Source: Psychrobacter aquaticus CMS 56
Lineage (GTDB): Bacteria > Pseudomonadota > Gammaproteobacteria > Pseudomonadales > Moraxellaceae
Assembly (NCBI RefSeq): GCF_000471625.1
Contig: NZ_AUSW01000022.1
Location: 1 to 46,768 of the forward strand
Length of the DNA: 46,768 bases
Direction: 5' to 3'
The notes under the pieces were generated by a model, which was not told the origin of the DNA, searched no databases, and was given only the letters and a program-made list of their open reading frames with translations. Numbering within the stretch: the stretch's first letter is position 1; each line of letters starts with the position of its first letter. Shown here one piece after another: positions 44,643 to 46,768 of this stretch. The position numbers and the translations under genes are program-made.

Positions 44643-45749
44643 CTAGCCATCTTTTGCAAATAATATGAGCCCCAGTATGATTAGACCAATGCCAATCAAG
44701 CCCATGGCAGAAGGTAGGGCATTATTGAGCAATATCATGCCGCCAATCAAGGCAAATATCACCTCACTGGCTTGCGTCGCATCAACTCCAGCCACTTCAC
44801 TTGACGTTTCTGCTTTTTCGCGGGCATACAAAAAGAGACTGGTTGCCGCCACACCAGCTAATAAAGCAACAAGTAAGGTGTTGAATAGCTGTGAGGTGTC
44901 AGGCATATCAGGACGAATAAAGAGGCCTAAAATAAGCCAAAATGGCAAACTACCGAGTGTCATTAACCATACTTTGTTAAACGCATTTTGTAATAGGTTG
45001 GTTTCGATAACAGGAATACGGCCAATTAAGGTTTGCATGGCAGAGGTCCTAGCAGTGTCACGGGTAGTGACGAGATTATCAGCTGCATCATGGGCGCTGG
45101 CTAATAGTGCTGTCTCAGCGCGCATGGGTTGCGATTTTTGCTGACTAGCGTGTTGTTTGGCTTTGTGCTGCTTGGCATTATAAGAGGCTTGCCAAACCAG
45201 CTGATTGCCAATTGGATAACTAAAAGCGGCTACGAGAGCAGGTAGCGCCCCATAAAGCAGCATATCAGCCATTGGCACTGCATTGACATCGGCTATGGCA
45301 GAGGCGTGCAAACCTTCGCTGACGTTAACCATTACCACGCCGATGAAAACCAATAGCGCATACACGATGAATTTTTTGTCAAACCGTTGACCAAACGCCA
45401 ATAGCACAAGCAAACTGGTGACGACAGTGAACATAAAGGTAGCGGCGACCACCCAACCTGCGACGTGATCGGCGGCGTAGCAGATGCCTGTATAAAATAC
45501 CCCGAAACCAATACTGCCAGTCACACACCAAAAGCCCCAATGTTGACAAAAGATAGCCGTCAGCGATTTTATACGCCCAAAGCCATGTTGCATCACAATG
45601 ATAACCGTCAGAATCAACCACATAAAAGCATAGCGGAGGCTGGCTGACCAAAACCAATGTCCACCGGCGGCACTCATCACCTCGTTTAACACAAACGTTG
45701 AGCTAAAAAACGCGCCTGCCAATAAGCCCAATAAAATGAGTTTGATCAT
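44643..45749 (-). CDS. EmrE-like DMT-superfamily transporter
   Basis: This 368-residue inner-membrane protein has about ten helices in two EamA-like halves. It begins MIKLILLGLLAGAFFSSTFVLNEVMSAAGGHWFWSASLRY, the signature of the multidrug-resistance efflux transporter family (EmrE, PF13536), and the last pair of helices reads EVIFALIGGMILLNNALPSAMGL. Between helices 5 and 6 lies a cytoplasmic loop of about 45 residues rich in Lys, Gln, His and Ala (about residues 190-235) not needed in the family. The substrate is unknown. Confidence 0.85.
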   Translation of the reverse strand: MIKLILLGLLAGAFFSSTFVLNEVMSAAGGHWFWSASLRYAFMWLILTVIIVMQHGFGRIKSLTAIFCQHWGFWCVTGSIGFGVFYTGICYAADHVAGWVVAATFMFTVVTSLLVLLAFGQRFDKKFIVYALLVFIGVVMVNVSEGLHASAIADVNAVPMADMLLYGALPALVAAFSYPIGNQLVWQASYNAKQHKAKQHASQQKSQPMRAETALLASAHDAADNLVTTRDTARTSAMQTLIGRIPVIETNLLQNAFNKVWLMTLGSLPFWLILGLFIRPDMPDTSQLFNTLLVALLAGVAATSLFLYAREKAETSSEVAGVDATQASEVIFALIGGMILLNNALPSAMGLIGIGLIILGLILFAKDG

Positions 45750-45810
45750 ACTTATACCTTTATCCTTGGCTTGCTATTTATTCAAATAGTTCGTGCAACT
45801 TTTTAGTCGT

Positions 45811-46557
45811 TTATTTGCCTTTGGCGTCCGCCCAAATAATTTTGTGCAGTTGTAACTGGAAGCGCACGGGCAGGGCATCTTTTAATATCCATTCTGCAAG
45901 TTCACGTGCCAATACTGGCACATCGGGACTGCTCATCTCTCTATTAGCTGCTTTATCGACATCATCTGCGACATTGAACATCGGTGAAAACCAAACTGTG
46001 CCGACCCGTTTGTCTAATTGATGCTCAGACAGTTTGGCTTTTGCCCAGTCGTAATCCTCACGGTTCATAATGACGAATTTGATCTGGTCATGCTGAGTCA
46101 GATAGTCGAGGTTTGACCATAGGTTTTTATCGACTTCACCTGAGCTTGGGGTTTTGAGATCCATCACTTTACTGACTGCTGGTGGCACATTTTCTACCGT
46201 GAGTGCGCCTGCCGTCTCAAGCGAGATTTCATAGTCCTCGCTCAGCAAACGTTTCATCAATTCAATTGCATTGGGTTGGGCCAGCGGCTCACCGCCTGTC
46301 AGGCAGATACGCAGGCAAGGATAACTTTTGATCGTCGCTATAATGGCTTCTAATGATTGACGTTCACCGCCTGTAAAAGCGTACTCGGTATCACAATAAA
46401 CACAGCGCAGCGGACAGCCAGTGAGGCGCACAAAAATCGTCGGCAAGCCTGACGTCAGTGCTTCACCTTGTAATGAGTAAAAAATTTCTGTCAAACGTAA
46501 CCCTGCTTCAGGGTCAGTAACAGGAATGGCGGCGGTGCGTAATAGTGACTCGCTCAT
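45811..46557 (-). CDS. queE: 7-carboxy-7-deazaguanine synthase
   Basis: This 248-residue radical-SAM enzyme makes the 7-deazaguanine core of queuosine. It has IFYSLQGEALTSGLPTIFVRL, the iron-sulfur motif C48-x3-C52-x2-C55 in TGCPLRCVYCDTEYAF, and LTGGEPLAQ for SAM binding. It also has SLETAGALTV, VMDLKTPSSGE and KFVIMNREDYDWA. The length and motifs fit the Gram-negative QueE type. The other queuosine genes are not in the window. Confidence 0.93.
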   Translation of the reverse strand: MSESLLRTAAIPVTDPEAGLRLTEIFYSLQGEALTSGLPTIFVRLTGCPLRCVYCDTEYAFTGGERQSLEAIIATIKSYPCLRICLTGGEPLAQPNAIELMKRLLSEDYEISLETAGALTVENVPPAVSKVMDLKTPSSGEVDKNLWSNLDYLTQHDQIKFVIMNREDYDWAKAKLSEHQLDKRVGTVWFSPMFNVADDVDKAANREMSSPDVPVLARELAEWILKDALPVRFQLQLHKIIWADAKGK

Positions 46558-46706
46558 AATATTTTCAAATACAGTTAAGTGTTGATAAAGCGATTAAGCA
46601 GGTATCAATCGTAATAAAAAAGACAGTTTATAGTGGAGTTGATCTTACGTTTGTATAAAGCCACCATAAAAAGCGGATTATAACGTAACCCCTGATATTA
46701 AGCTGC

Positions 46707-46742
46707 AAAAAAGATGCGGGAGTCTTCTCCAGCATCTTTTTT
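46707..46742. terminator. Hairpin terminator at the right edge
   Basis: AAAAAAGATGC and GCATCTTTTTT flank a 14-base loop. It could end a leftward gene entering from outside the window, or a rightward one. Bases 46558-46706 hold the queE upstream region and no gene. Confidence 0.65.
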
Positions 46743-46768
46743 GGGAACAGTAATAATTTTAATTGCTA

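Noticed and set aside
1..46768. CRISPR array or ribosomal RNA genes
   Set aside because: I saw no regularly spaced direct repeats and no rRNA sequence anywhere in the window.

Overview
The window looks like chromosomal DNA from a Psychrobacter-like member of the Moraxellaceae. This is an inference from gene content, not from a search. The evidence is an Acinetobacter-style type VI secretion (T6SS) locus with TagX, moderate to low GC, moraxellid-type uvrB/recJ/queE housekeeping genes, and a dispersed intergenic repeat of about 135 bp present twice.

Layout. Bases 1-6858 are the right end of an integrated element. Two very large tyrosine recombinase-family proteins and a small third protein lie in one co-directional block. 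A frame-broken membrane-protein gene follows. The boundary is a 45-base copy of the 3' part of tRNA-Asp (GTC), followed by what looks like the original tRNA terminator. Bases 6900-9820 hold a copper/metal stress module: a decayed response-regulator gene, a palindromic operator-like site, a CopG-like (DUF411) lipoprotein, and two DUF305 proteins, one with the domain twice.

Bases 9837-27110 are a T6SS locus in two divergent arms. The leftward arm is an unknown membrane protein, tssM, tagF, an OmpA-like protein, vgrG, a lysozyme-like effector (apparently interrupted by a one-base frameshift), a four-helix membrane protein that is its probable immunity protein, and then a truncated second copy of the vgrG C-terminal region. 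The rightward arm is tagX, a TssJ-like lipoprotein, tssK and tssL. The sheath, tube, baseplate and ATPase genes (tssA, B, C, E, F, G, H, hcp) are not in the window, so the system must be completed elsewhere or be defunct.

Bases 27145-46768 are mostly core genome. They hold tRNA-Asn, an aspartate-type aminotransferase, and a five-gene lipid-modification operon (short-chain dehydrogenase, FAD oxidoreductase, DUF1365, cyclopropane-fatty-acid-synthase family methyltransferase, DUF2177). An acyl-CoA thioesterase, dps, uvrB, small hypothetical genes, a DUF697-like protein, and recJ with a promoter that may give a leaderless mRNA follow. The window ends with two TRIC-family (UPF0126) membrane proteins separated by the second copy of the dispersed repeat, an EmrE-like transporter and queE.

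The most interesting parts are the recombinase block at the tRNA-Asp boundary, the vgrG-effector-immunity-vgrG' arrangement that looks like an effector-exchange scar, and the lipid-modification operon.
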